Source of the DNA: Sepioteuthis lessoniana
Taxonomy: Eukaryota > Mollusca > Cephalopoda > Myopsida > Loliginidae
Reading direction: 5' to 3'
DNA length: 64,000 bases
Assembly: GCA_963585895.1 (NCBI GenBank)
Contig: OY757911.1
Span: forward strand, 61,289,602 to 61,353,601
Shown: positions 41,739-51,660 of the stretch, one piece after another
Layout of the letters: every line of letters begins with the position of its first letter
Numbering within the stretch: position 1 is the first letter of the stretch
The notes under the pieces: model-generated
Told to the model about the DNA's origin: nothing
The model's database searches: none
Seen by the model: the letters and a program-made list of their open reading frames with translations, nothing else
Program-made: the position numbers and the translations under genes

Positions 41739-43745
41739 AAGACGGAAAAAAGTACACCAAACGACGAATACGAAAATTTCGTCAATGCACACCTTGAGGC
41801 AGCAGCAAAATACATTCCAACAAAAATTAAAACTAAATATAGAGTCCCATGGGAAACTTTAGCGGTGAGAGAAAAACGTGCACTAGTGAAAACAGCCTCC
41901 AAAAACTATCGAAAAAACCCAACAAACACAAATGCCTTAAAACTAAAAACGGCACAATATCAATTAGCAGGCATATATATAAAGGAACAGACAGAATACA
42001 TTCAAAATCAGATAGATAAGATTAGAGACTCGGTGGAAGATAGACAATCTAGAATAGCCTGGCAAACAATAAACGAAGTGAGCAGAAGAAAGAACACAGC
42101 CAAAGCAAAACTTAAAGCAGCAAACCAACAAGAAAGAATAAAACTGTGGAAACAGCACTTCGAAAAATTACTTGGAAACCCACCAAAAATAACGCATGAA
42201 CCAATCACCAGAATAATTAGTAAACAATTAGACATTAAACTTGGACCGTTCACACAAGAAGAACTCGACTCGGTTCTCAGAAAAATTAAAAATAGGAAAG
42301 CTGCAGGACTGGACGAAATTCCCCCGGAAGTATGGAAGACCAGACAATTCGACGACATACTGCTCCGACACTGCAACGCAGTATACAATCAAAATCCGAT
42401 AGATAGATGGACGAAGGGATGCATACTCCCCTTCCCTAAAAAGGGGGACCTCGGATTAGCCAAAAACTACCGAGGCATAACACTTACATACATAGCTGCC
42501 AAAATCTACAATGCCCTACTACGAAACCGAATAGAACCCAAAATCGACAACATACTTAGAAAAAACCAAAATGGCTTCCGAAGAAATAGATCTACGACCT
42601 CACAAATATTAACCATCCGCAGAATCCTTGAAGGTGTACGGGCAAAGAACCTACAAGCGACATTAATATTTGTCGACTTTACCAAGGCTTTCGACTCCAT
42701 TCACAGAGGAAAGATGGAACAAATCCTACGAGCGTACGGCATACCTAAAGAAACCGTAGCGGCAATAACGATTCTCTATAGAAACACTAAAGTAAAAGTA
42801 CGATCACCAGATGGAGACACAGAATACTTCGACATTGTAGCAGGAGTACTACAAGGGGACACGCTGGCTCCGTATCTCTTTATCATTTGTCTAGACTACG
42901 TACTTAGAACATCGATTGACAAAATCAAAGAGAATGGCTTCGAACTGACGAAGAAAAGAAGCAGAAGATACCCCGCAACAACAATTACCGACGCCGACTA
43001 CGCCGATGACATAGCGATACTGGCAAATACACCTGACCAAGCCGAAACACTTCTGCATAGTTTGGAACGAGCAGCAGCAAGCATAGGCCTCCATGTTAAT
43101 GCACACAAAACGGAATATATGTGCTATAACCAAACGGGGGACATCTCCACCCTAGAAGGAACCCCTCTTAAACTAGTAGACAAATTCACGTACCTAGGAA
43201 GCAGCGTCGAATCAACCGAAAAGGACATCGAAACGAGGTTAACGAAAGCATGGACAGCTATCAATAGGCTATCGACTATATGGAAATCAGACCTAACCGA
43301 TAAAATGAAACGCAGTTTCTTCCAGGCAGCGGTCACATCGATACTGCTATATGGATGCACTACATGGACGCTAACAAAACGGCTGGAGAAGAAACTAGAT
43401 GGCAATTACACAAGAATGCTGCGTGCAATCCTGAACAAGTCCTGGCAGCAACACCCCACAAGACACCAACTGTACGGCCACCTGCCCCCTATCACGAAAA
43501 CTATTCAAGTTAGGCGAACCAGACATGCAGGACATTGCTGGAGAAGCAGAGATGAACTCATAAGAGATGTACTCTTATGGATCCCCACACACGGCCGCGC
43601 AAAAGCAGGACGACCAGCACGAACGTACATTCAGCAGCTATGTGAGGATACAGGTTGTTGTCCTGAAGACCTACCTAGGGCGATGAACGATAGGGAGGAG
43701 TGGCGAGAGAGGGTCAGGGATATCCGTGCTGCCAGCACGATATGA
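41739..43745 (+). CDS. RTE reverse transcriptase part (same frame after the stop)
   Basis: 668 codons to TGA at 43743-43745 without a further stop. It has no start of its own, because it is the continuation of the upstream frame; the first in-frame ATG lies well inside. It holds reverse transcriptase blocks KAAGLDEIPPEVW, FPKKGDLG..KNYRGI, NGFRRNRST, motif A FVDFTKAFD (Asp at 42675), motif B GVLQGDTLAPYLF, motif C DYADD (YADD at 42999-43010), HVNAHKTEYM and FTYLGS. A C-terminal region follows with SILLYGCTTWTL, RRTRHAGHCWRS, GRPARTYIQQL and REEWRERVRDI, typical of RTE-like proteins. The catalytic Asp residues are intact. Codon use is uniform with the endonuclease half. With the single stop, the copy is probably inactive as it stands. 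Confidence 0.85.
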   Translation, partial: KTEKSTPNDEYENFVNAHLEAAAKYIPTKIKTKYRVPWETLAVREKRALVKTASKNYRKNPTNTNALKLKTAQYQLAGIYIKEQTEYIQNQIDKIRDSVEDRQSRIAWQTINEVSRRKNTAKAKLKAANQQERIKLWKQHFEKLLGNPPKITHEPITRIISKQLDIKLGPFTQEELDSVLRKIKNRKAAGLDEIPPEVWKTRQFDDILLRHCNAVYNQNPIDRWTKGCILPFPKKGDLGLAKNYRGITLTYIAAKIYNALLRNRIEPKIDNILRKNQNGFRRNRSTTSQILTIRRILEGVRAKNLQATLIFVDFTKAFDSIHRGKMEQILRAYGIPKETVAAITILYRNTKVKVRSPDGDTEYFDIVAGVLQGDTLAPYLFIICLDYVLRTSIDKIKENGFELTKKRSRRYPATTITDADYADDIAILANTPDQAETLLHSLERAAASIGLHVNAHKTEYMCYNQTGDISTLEGTPLKLVDKFTYLGSSVESTEKDIETRLTKAWTAINRLSTIWKSDLTDKMKRSFFQAAVTSILLYGCTTWTLTKRLEKKLDGNYTRMLRAILNKSWQQHPTRHQLYGHLPPITKTIQVRRTRHAGHCWRSRDELIRDVLLWIPTHGRAKAGRPARTYIQQLCEDTGCCPEDLPRAMNDREEWRERVRDIRAASTI

Positions 43746-43754
43746 TGATGATGA

Positions 43755-43804
<50 letters not shown>
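43746..43804. repeat. RTE 3' tail: (TGA)n into (AT)n
   Basis: Directly after the stop codon come TGATGATGATGAT and then about 47 bases of AT repeat. Confidence 0.95.
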
Positions 43805-43807
<3 letters not shown>

Positions 43808-44069
43808 CACCTTATGTTGTGTAATGGTTAGCAAACTAGATTATAGTTCAATTCTCAATGAGGACCTCATACTAAAAGCCTATAAGCTTAGTAAATAATT
43901 ATAATTCAGAACTATTCCATCATATGAATTAAAGATTTGATTCATTAAGCAAATACAAAAAAAAAAACAAAAAACATTTGCAAGAATTTTTAAAGATGAT
44001 TCTCAATTCCTTTATATATACTAAGATAGTTCACATTACATATATCTATGTGCTATAAGTCCTAAGTAC
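43805..44069. other. tRNA-like remnant, then unassigned
   Basis: 43808-43860 (GTTGTGTAATGGTTAGC, then GTTCAATTCTCA) looks like a decayed SINE head of the type seen intact at 26175-26302. The rest is AT-rich. Confidence 0.4.
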
Positions 44070-44292
44070 TTGATTTAATGACATATCAGCCTTCATGGCT
44101 TATTTAATTCTGAACCCATCTTTGAGAACAGTAGTGGTACTATCTAACTAATAGCTGCTAGACAAATCGCATTCATAATATTCTCAAGTGTTTTAGTTCG
44201 AAAAGTGAAACTAATAGTATCACTGCAGTTCGAACCTGCTTAGTACAATATCGCAGTTTGGAACATTAGCTACTTCGTCACGGGGGCTAGCT
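44070..44292 (-). mobile_element. Family A tRNA-SINE
   Basis: Minus strand: hairpin tail near 44080-44115 (decayed stems), body with the AGTACCACTACTG block, and head near 44230-44292. Confidence 0.65.
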
Positions 44293-45002
44293 CTCTCGTT
44301 AGTAGTATCTCAAATATTTTTTTCCACTTTCGTTTTTGATCATCTTTGATTATTTGATTTTATAATTCAACAGGCGAAAATGAATATTTTTGTAAAATTT
44401 AGTTATAAAGGTCGTTATTGACCCACAACTTATATTAAATTCTGAATATTTTTCAATGAAGAATGCATTGAATATTATCGGTTGAATTCTGTTATAAATG
44501 CACAAAACTTTGCAGACTTTTTAAAAATTAAAATTAGTTAATTGAGAATAACTAGTATAGATATTTCCTTATCGAAATATTTTCTTAATTTTCTATGGTC
44601 TTACGTCAGCATTCCGAAAGTTTTTGGTTATCAAATTGATAAAATGCCTTTTGCTACAATTCAATGAACTTGTCAAAAAAATGTAACATTGGAGAGATCT
44701 TTAAATTTGTCAAAAGATAAGGAATGCTTCATTGATTGAAATAACTGATAACCAGATGGTGCCAAACATGGGAGATATGCTGCGTAGGAAAGAGCTTTTT
44801 TTTTCATTTAAAATTCTTTATAGATTTTGGTTTGACGAGTTGGTCAACATTGCCATGGAACAGTATGCCTTGCATTAAATGACTTTTTTTTTCCAATTTC
44901 AGCGATCCAAAGACAGTAACACACTGTAGCATCAGTTCATTAACATTTAGCAATTTGTAATAGTACTTTCATATTGGGTCATATAGTTAACTATAGTTAT
45001 AA
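44293..45002. other. AT-rich stretch, no gene seen
   Basis: Nothing recognised. Confidence 0.5.
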
Positions 45003-45262
45003 CAAAGAGGCGTTCATGATGCAACGGTTATATTCATAGGAAATGAACAGTGTCGAAATCCTAGACAGAGCCGTTTGCATTTTAGATACACTCAGGAAAA
45101 GTATGCATCTAACTATTCCCGAGCCAGCAGAGCGTAAACAGTAGGGCAGGGTGAGCTTTTTAATCTTTTTATGGTAACCGTTCTAGGAGAAGGAAAAATT
45201 TCAATTTAAGCCTGTTAAACTTTGCTTTAAATGACCTTGTGTCATATCCTAATCGTCTTGAT
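45003..45262 (+). mobile_element. Family D tRNA-SINE
   Basis: Plus strand: GGCGTTCATGATGCAACGG (A-box region), a decayed B box GTCGAAATCCTAG, a body with CAGGAAAAGTATGCAT, ATCTTTTTATGGTAACC and CTGTTAAACTTTGC, and the end ACCTTGTGTCATATCC. Confidence 0.6.
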
Positions 45263-45771
45263 GGATTGGTAAATAATAATATATATAGAGTTGGCAAAAA
45301 CGTTTTATAAAAAGTTCGATTTTACTGGTGATACTAGATTATCATGGGGATTTTTTAAAATATTAAATGACAGTAAGTTATAAAAAAGTTCATGTTTGAC
45401 AAAAATTGAGATGTAAATGTTGAGAGGTTACGCAATCTAATAATTCATGTTGGACCAACTTTCTCACTTTATACATCTAACCCATAATTAGCAAACGTCT
45501 AACAGCTCATAAGTGGTTTTTGTTCAGTCAGTTTTATCATTTATTATAAAATAAATCATTATCCAAACATCTTAAAAATCACCATTTCCAAATACTTGCA
45601 GCCTACCATTATGGGAACAAAACAAATGATGTGACGTGTTTAATTATCTGAACAACTTCTGAACTCTAAGACAGTCACACAGTTCATGTGAGTCCAATTA
45701 CTGTGTTGATATCACTCTCCTAATTTTAGTTAATGGATATACGTATATTACGTTGTATTATGTCTAGATTT
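45263..45771. other. AT-rich stretch, no gene seen
   Basis: Nothing recognised. Confidence 0.5.
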
Positions 45772-46137
45772 GTCCGGTTTTAACCGGACATTGGCCTAGT
45801 GGTTAGAGTGTTCGCCAATGGCCCGGGAGACCTGGGTTCAATCCCAGGTCGAGTCATACCAAAGACTTAAAAAAATGGTACTTGATGCATCCTTGCTTAA
45901 CATTCAGCATTATAAGGTACGGATCAAGGGTAAAGTGGAGCAATCCAGGGAAAGGAGTAGCGCCCTTCCCTACACCTTGGTGTAGTAGCTATCGAAAAGG
46001 GAGCCTTCGGGTCACCCTCGACTATGGTCGCCAACTTTACTTACTTTTTATGTTTAGATTTGCGATCAGAAGACCCAAGATAGTGTTTTCATCTTCCTGA
46101 TATTTAGTGACATTAAACAGTCTTGTTAACTTTCAGT
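45772..46137 (+). mobile_element. Family C tRNA-SINE
   Basis: The tRNA-like head starts near 45784: TTGGCCTAGTGGTTAGAGTG (A box) and GGTTCAATCCC (B box), with the T-arm stem GACCTGGG/CCCAGGTC perfectly paired. Body: GGTACTTGATGCATCC, AGCATTATAAGGTACGG, GGAGCAATCCAGGG, then the ACACCTTGGTGTAG hairpin. It ends before an RTE fragment at 46138. The head overlaps an 8-bp inverted repeat GTCCGGTT-TT-AACCGGAC (45772-45789). Because the same unit recurs at two other places with a body, I read it as a SINE and not a tRNA gene. Confidence 0.75.
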
Positions 46138-46772
46138 ATGACAACAAAAAAGGCGACATCTCCACACTAAAGGGTGGTCCTTTGGATGTAGTGGACAAGT
46201 TCACCTACCTCGGAAGCAGCGTCTCATCAACCAAGACAGACATCAAAACGTGACTAGCAAAGGCATGGACAGCTATCGATAGGCTATTGGTCATATGGAA
46301 GTCAGACGTGACCGATAAAATAAAACGCGTTTTTTCCAAGCAGCAGTCGTTTTGATACTGCTCTATGGATGCACTACATGGACGTATGGAGAAAAATCTG
46401 GACGGCAATTACACAAGAACGTTGCGAGCTGTATTGAAGAAGTCCTGGAGGTAACACCTCACAAAACAGCAGCTCTACGGCTACCAACAACCCATCACAA
46501 AAACTATCAAAGTTAGACGAACCTGACATGCGGGACACTGCTGGAGAAATAAGGATGAACTTATAAGCGATATACCCCTGTGGACCCTTTGACATGGACG
46601 AGCAAAGGCAGGACGACCAGCTAGAACCTATATACAACCACTTTGTGCCGATACATGATGTAGCCTTGAAGAACACCCAGAACGATAGAAGCGGGTGGTG
46701 AGAGAAAGAGTTAGGGAGATCTGTGCATGCAGCACGATGATGATGATGATTATGATGATGATGATGATGATG
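46138..46772 (+). pseudogene. RTE-like LINE 3' end, 5'-truncated
   Basis: Plus strand from the YNQKGDIST block through FTYLGSSVSSTKTDIKT, a TGA in place of the following Arg codon, AKAWTAIDRL, a frameshifted SILLYGCTTW region, and the end RVREICACSTM-like. It closes with an ATG-repeat tail at 46734-46772. It directly follows a family-C SINE. Less decayed than the 14 kb copy, more than the 63 kb copy. Confidence 0.8.
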
Positions 46773-47445
46773 ATTACAAGAAACTAGGACTATTCTGTAT
46801 GAATTGAAGTATATAACTAGGCTAGTGGCGTAGATCAATGTCCCCTTTTGTTATATAAGTTGTATTTCAAACCACTCAAAATAATTACTTGTCTCATGTA
46901 CCATGTAAAATTCTCAGTGATTAATATTTTAACTAAATTCACAACGGATTTGATTTGTATTCCATTATAAAAAAAAATATCTAATGCGATAAAATCCTCT
47001 ACACTTTTAACAATTACATAAAGCATTCATATTTTTACGCCAAGATTTCTCTTGGGAATTAACAGAATAAAACTAGGAATAATCTCTGACGGGTCAATGT
47101 AATCTTCATTCGACTGAGAAGATAGGATGAAACTCTATATTACTAAACATACACACATACACACATATGTAAACATAGGAAAACTGAAAATAAATCCGAC
47201 AGCATAAAAGTGTCGAATTTATTGAAATACAAGGACTTCAGTGGATAATTTATTTAAAATTTGAATTATTTGCCAATCGTGTGTAATTGTTTAAAAACAT
47301 TTTTAAATAAAAAAAAACATTCATAGACCCTGATAAAGGTTTAATGTTTTCCCATTTAAAAACTGGAAAGATTAACGTGGGAAATAATTCAAATCATAAT
47401 AAAATTATCCTTTAAAGAATTTATATTTTTTTCATGCTTGTTCAT

Positions 47446-47451
<6 letters not shown>
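46773..47451. other. AT-rich stretch, no gene seen
   Basis: Nothing recognised. Confidence 0.5.

Positions 47452-47499
<48 letters not shown>
47452..47499. repeat. (AT)n microsatellite
   Basis: About 47 bases of AT repeat. Confidence 0.97.
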
Positions 47500-47500
<1 letters not shown>

Positions 47501-47857
47501 GCATTGTACGGTGTAACTTACTAAGAGCGCCGCATATGAGAAGTGTACATCCTAAAGAAAGGAGGAAGGTAACAATACGTAAAACTCTTTAATCTACTCA
47601 TTCAAGTAATCTCCGTTTGGGAAATCTTTGAAGTTAAACACTAGAATCTCGTATTTGATATAGTTCCTTTTGATTTTGGAGTGTTTATAAGATAGCGTGT
47701 TACAACACACACAATATGCTTAGTTGTGGATGCACTATAAACGATCGAATTAGCAATCGGATTTGAATTTCCTTGTTCAAAATTAAGTTTTATTTATCAA
47801 ATATGAAGCATTGGAATATTTTCCAACACAATTATACTGATTGATTTTGCAGTTCAG
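47500..47857. other. AT-rich stretch, no gene seen
   Basis: Nothing recognised. Confidence 0.5.
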
Positions 47858-48405
47858 TTGGGTTTGGTTTGGTTTTATGGCATATCAACCTATATTGGTT
47901 ATTTAACGCCAAATCCATTTTTATGTAAATAATCTGTTCTATTGAAAACAGTTCAGTTTAGCATAAGTACACAGTTTAATTGTCAAAAACAATTCCATTT
48001 CAAACTATTCAAGCAGTTATATGTAATAATTCGGTTAAGTGTAAATACAGTTTTAATGTTGAAAAACAGCTCTAAGCACGCAGTTTAAGTGCAAGTACGG
48101 TTCAATTGTCAAAAACGTTTCTATTTCAAGCTATCCAGTTTACTCAATTCATGTTAGCATAAGTATGCTGTTAGTTCTATTTAACCCATTGATAGGGCCC
48201 TATCAGGTGCTACCACTCCGGGCCAGAGTGGACGTGGGAGCGATGGCAATAAAGGGGTACTCCGCATTCCCCAAAGTTCAAGCACTGCCATCAGATTGTT
48301 TAGTGTCATATCTAGGACACTCGTTAGTGGGGGTCTAACCCCTCTGCAGAGGTGCAGTCAGTGCATTCTACAGCCCCAGCTGACTGGGCAATACACAGAG
48401 TGAAA
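47858..48405 (-). mobile_element. Family B repeat, full length
   Basis: Minus strand: hairpin tail at about 47880-47920, a long body of about 60-base monomers (AAAACAGTTCTATTTC..AATTCAGTTTAGCATAAGTA-like on the plus strand), centre, and structured head ending at about 48395 (GCCCCAGCTGACTGGGC). It is joined directly to a second family-B copy. Confidence 0.8.
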
Positions 48406-48835
48406 TGTCAAACAGTTTTATTTCAGATAATTCAGTTCAGCATAAGTACACAGCTTAGACGTCAAAACAGTTCTATTTCGAGCAATTCAATTCAGCACTA
48501 GTACGCAGTTCCAATGTCAAAACAGTTCTATTTTAAACAATTCAGTTTAGCATAAATACGCAGTTTAGATGAAAAATCAGTATAGTGAAAGAAGCACGGT
48601 TTTGTTCTATTTAACCGATAGATAGGCCCTTATCAGGTGCTGCCACTCCAGGCCAGAGTGGACCTGGGAGTGATGGCAATGAAGGGGTACTCCGCATTCC
48701 CCAAAGCTCCAGCATTGCTGGAACCTCACCATCAGATTGTTTAGTGTTATATCCAGGACACTCGTTAGGGGGGGTCTTACCCCTCTGCAGAGAAGCATTC
48801 AGTGTATTCTACAGCCCCAGCCGACTGGGCAATTT
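48406..48835 (-). mobile_element. Family B repeat, tail-less tandem copy
   Basis: Minus strand: head at about 48800-48835 (CAGCCCCAGCCGACTGGGC), centre, and three about-60-base monomers at 48410-48600, after which the neighbouring copy begins. The hairpin tail is missing, so the two copies form a head-to-tail dimer. Confidence 0.75.
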
Positions 48836-49530
48836 TGCAGTCCAGTTTAAGAAGATAACATAAGTTAAAAACATTGAACTGTCTGTAAAAAACTAAATTT
48901 TGAAATCTCATTTAGTCTAGCTAAAACATAAGTATTTATAAATATCTTTCATGTCGGTAATTTTAATTACTTTTTCTCAAAAGTAATAACATATACCAGA
49001 GGATATAAATCTTTCCTTTAGTATTATCTCGTGTTTATTATTTCTTCGTTGTCAACTCTTAAGATCCATATGCAATATAAAGATGTACTTGTAGGTTATC
49101 TGTTTAATTAATAGATTACTTGATCTTCCTGGCCACTAAAAATGAGAAGCCAAATCACAATTAAGAGTTTCCAAGATAAAAACAACAATCAGTATTTTGT
49201 ATATCAGGAGAGGATAAGAAAACATTATTTAAATGCACACATTAGCTGTTTCACTCAAGGACAGTGAGAGATTTATAAAAAAAGAATACTTTGTTTGGCT
49301 GACTTTAATTATACTGGCGTTGTTTAAAAAGTTATAAACCTCACCCCAAAAGAAGAGCATAGCTTTGAATTTTTGTTGAAGCAACACTTTACCACTTTTG
49401 ATAAAAACAGAAAAATCTGGATTGTTTTTTCTTGTTTTATCAGAAATAATGTGTCGCCACAATAAAAATGTTGAGTTATAGCTTTCTGGGTAAGTCTTGG
49501 AACTTTTTCGACGACACTTGCGTGTGAGTG
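48836..49530. other. AT-rich stretch, no gene seen
   Basis: Nothing recognised up to the AT tract. Long minus-strand frames starting beyond 49530 and running in here are mostly translated microsatellite. Confidence 0.5.
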
Positions 49531-49641
<111 letters not shown>

Positions 49642-49699
49642 GAAAACATTTGTATGTATGAGAAAAACATGTATATATAATAAAGAGAGATGTATACAT

Positions 49700-49862
49700 A
49701 TGAGAAATATATATATAGTCATCCACAGACAGATCTGTTTCGTTCTATCAGAACTCATCAGTGTGGCTAGACATACTAGCTTCCCGTAGCCGTGACCGAA
49801 ACCCAGTTGACTCAAACGCCAATCCAAGCTTCTAACACTTCAGCCACGAGGAACCAGTAGGT
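49700..49862 (-). mobile_element. tRNA-derived SINE carrying a hammerhead ribozyme
   Basis: Read on the minus strand from about 49862: a tRNA-like head with TGGCTGAAGTGTTAG as A box and, 43 bases further on, GGTTTCGGTCACG as a B-box-like element (GTTTGAGTCA is an alternative). Next come GGGAAGCTAGTATG and a complete hammerhead motif at 49766-49723, then an AT-rich run leading towards the (AT)n tract. The unit is about 160 bases and resembles no other SINE family in this window. A SINE with a hammerhead is known from schistosomes (Sm-alpha), which makes the arrangement plausible. The Pol III function is inference from the boxes. Confidence 0.6.
49723..49766 (-). ncRNA. Hammerhead ribozyme, type I
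   Basis: Minus strand, 44 bases with every element in place: stem I CCACA (49766-49762) with TGTGG (49727-49723); core CTGATGA (49761-49755); stem II GTTCT/AGAAC (5 bp) closed by GAT; GAA (49741-49739); stem III ACA/TGT closed by GATC; and C17 at 49728. Predicted cleavage follows C17. All three stems are perfectly paired and all conserved core bases are present, so I expect it to be active or very recently so. It may process the transcript of the enclosing SINE-like unit. Confidence 0.85.
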
Positions 49863-49940
49863 CCGCAGTACATTTTAAACGGTTATGAATCACAATTACT
49901 ATTGTTTACATAATTCATATATATATATGTAAGAAAGATA

Positions 49941-49947
<7 letters not shown>

Positions 49948-50020
<73 letters not shown>

Positions 50021-50062
50021 CACACATGCACACGTAAACACACTTATATATATATATATATG
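49948..50062. repeat. (AC)n and (AT)n microsatellites
   Basis: AC tract of about 68 bases (49949-50017), a degenerate AC stretch, and a short AT tract at 50045-50061. Minus-strand frames here are translated repeats. Confidence 0.97.
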
Positions 50063-50099
50063 TGCGTGTATGTGTGTATGTATGTGTGAGTGTGTGTAT

Positions 50100-50290
50100 G
50101 GTATGCCAGCCATCTTCCACTTAAGCGTGTTTCCTGATAAGTGTCTTGGTTTTAGGGAAGAATTGGTGGATGAATTTACCAAAATTGTCCCGAGCGCTTT
50201 CGGACCTTTCATAGGCCATCATCAGGGGTTGCTTTCATGTGTAAAGAATGTTTCTTTTTGAGTTTTTTTAAAAAGGGGTTTAATGTTCTT
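50100..50290 (-). mobile_element. Ribozyme-family repeat
   Basis: Minus strand: leader with TTTAAAAAAACTC and GAAAGCAACCC, a hammerhead motif, then GGGACAATTTTGGTAAATTC, CTAAAACCAAGACACTT and ATCAGGAAACACGC, ending at a TG/AT microsatellite. Two diverged relatives stand head to head at 39508-39845. No coding frame. Confidence 0.6.
50187..50228 (-). ncRNA. Hammerhead ribozyme (candidate)
   Basis: Minus strand: stem I CCC/GGG; core CTGATGA (50225-50219); stem II GGCC/GGTC (with one G-U pair and a mismatch beside the core) around TATGAAA; GAAA (50201-50198); the palindromic stem III AGCGCT with no loop; and C17 at 50192. A palindromic stem III suits a dimeric hammerhead, the form reported for Penelope-like retroelements. 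The mismatch next to the core lowers confidence. Confidence 0.55.
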
Positions 50291-50819
50291 TTATAACATT
50301 ACAAAATTACGTAAATGCAGAGTTGGATAAAACTGAGATGCTGATGAATTTAAAAAACAGAACGGTATCAACGGAAATAGAATATTATCAAGAAATATAG
50401 AGTATTAAAAAATATCTGCTGTAAACTGTGTCTGACACAAGACTGCGACTCTAGACATCCATATCTCACGTGGGCATCTGCATACATCATTTCATAACAC
50501 CTACACATTTCCGTTCAACCACGTAACTGATTCCACTTTTTTTCACAGGTGCGTCCTGTGCAGAGAAATCTCTGATTGATGGTTCGGTCTAGGTTCAATA
50601 TATAACATAGCTGTTAGAATTAATATTCCACAAAATCGTTCTTTCTTCAAACATTTTTGTATGATTTCACTTCTCTTTACAAACTTGGATTACTGGTTCG
50701 TTCTATTCAACTGATTAATGTTTTGCTTTGGTTACTGCTTGCTACAATATATATTTACTAAACGTACCTTGGTTTTTGTACATGGCCACAAGTTAGGGGT
50801 ATAAAGTTTGATTATAGTT
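50291..50819. other. AT-rich stretch, no gene seen
   Basis: Nothing recognised. Confidence 0.5.
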
Positions 50820-51055
50820 TGATATGCTCTAAACCAAAGGAAACTATCTTACTGGGTTATTTGATGCCAAAGTCATCTTTTTATAATTAGTGTTGTTGTA
50901 CTATTCAAATATAGTTGGGGGGATGAAGGGGTTCATACTTTTTCTTATTGTATTAGTCCGAAATTGAATGTAATAGCGTGATTGGAGTTCGAACTCTCTT
51001 ACTACGATGTCGCAGTCTGACACATTAGCCAATACGCCCAGGGTTCTCCACAGCA
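50820..51055 (-). mobile_element. Family A tRNA-SINE
   Basis: Minus strand: tail region altered near 50830-50865, body with the AGTACAACAACACT block, and tRNA-like head at about 50990-51050 (GAGTTCGAAC on the plus strand). Confidence 0.65.
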
Positions 51056-51229
51056 CATAGTAAGGATGGATTTTTTTTCTAAAACTGCAACACCAGCTTA
51101 ATTACAAATAGGCAATGTCTAATTATTTTATATTGGTTAAAATAGTTACTAAGCGAAAGTTAGATTTCGTGGTTGATCTTACTGCATGTCAAATCCTAAT
51201 GCCGAAGTCAGTCGTCATCTTAAACCAAT

Positions 51230-51375
51230 TACATGGCTTGCAACAGAGCGCGTGAGGCTCTACGCAAGGCCATAAGTTTTTGCATATAATGAGTATCGAA
51301 CTCACTACTTACGAGTAATCGATCTGCGAGACCAGCTGGCTAATCGTTATACCTTCACGAGGAGCGCTTTATTTA
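51230..51375 (-). mobile_element. tRNA-derived SINE
   Basis: Minus strand: CTCGTGAAGGTATAACGATTAGC (A-box region) and AGTGAGTTCGATACTC (B box), then TATATGCAAAAAC and GGCCTTGCG. Not clearly families A, C or D. 51376-51660 to its right is unassigned. Confidence 0.5.
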
Positions 51376-51660
51376 CTAAGCTTATAATGAATCCGTTTTC
51401 TCCTAGATATGAGAAAATTGGAGGAAAACTGCGTTCTTCAACTTTGATGATGCAATAGCCCTAAATGAAGTCTGAATTCTAGCCAGTTTCAAAACTGACC
51501 ACGTGCTGTGCCGCGCCATGTTCCTGCCGTAGGATTTAGGTAATTACATTCTACGCTTACATTAGTTAGGGCTCAAGGGTAGACGCATAGAGAACTCAGT
51601 AAGAATAGAACAGCTAGTTTTGGTGGCTAACGATTACAGCACACAAGACACCTTTTCTTG

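Larger units (their letters stand above)
40550..43804 (+). mobile_element. RTE-like LINE, near-complete copy
   Basis: One element with a GC-richer 5' leader (about 40550-40715), a 1,009-codon frame (40716-43745) interrupted by one TAA, an almost absent 3' untranslated region and an ATG/TGA repeat tail grading into (AT)n. An APE-type endonuclease followed by reverse transcriptase, a very short 3' untranslated region and a short-repeat tail instead of poly(A) are the usual RTE/BovB layout. Seven further copies of this family occur in the window. No target duplication could be read because the 3' side is microsatellite. Confidence 0.85.

Noticed and set aside
41865..43745. Separate reverse transcriptase gene starting at GTG 41865
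   Set aside because: GTG is not a likely eukaryotic start; the frame is continuous with the endonuclease across the single TAA at 41736.
45784..45870. tRNA gene
   Set aside because: A and B boxes and the T-arm are good, but the same head with the same body recurs at 17.9-18.2 and 59.9-60.1 kb, so it is a SINE.
49883..50212. Minus-strand open frames of Cys/Val repeats
   Set aside because: Translation of the (AC)n tract.
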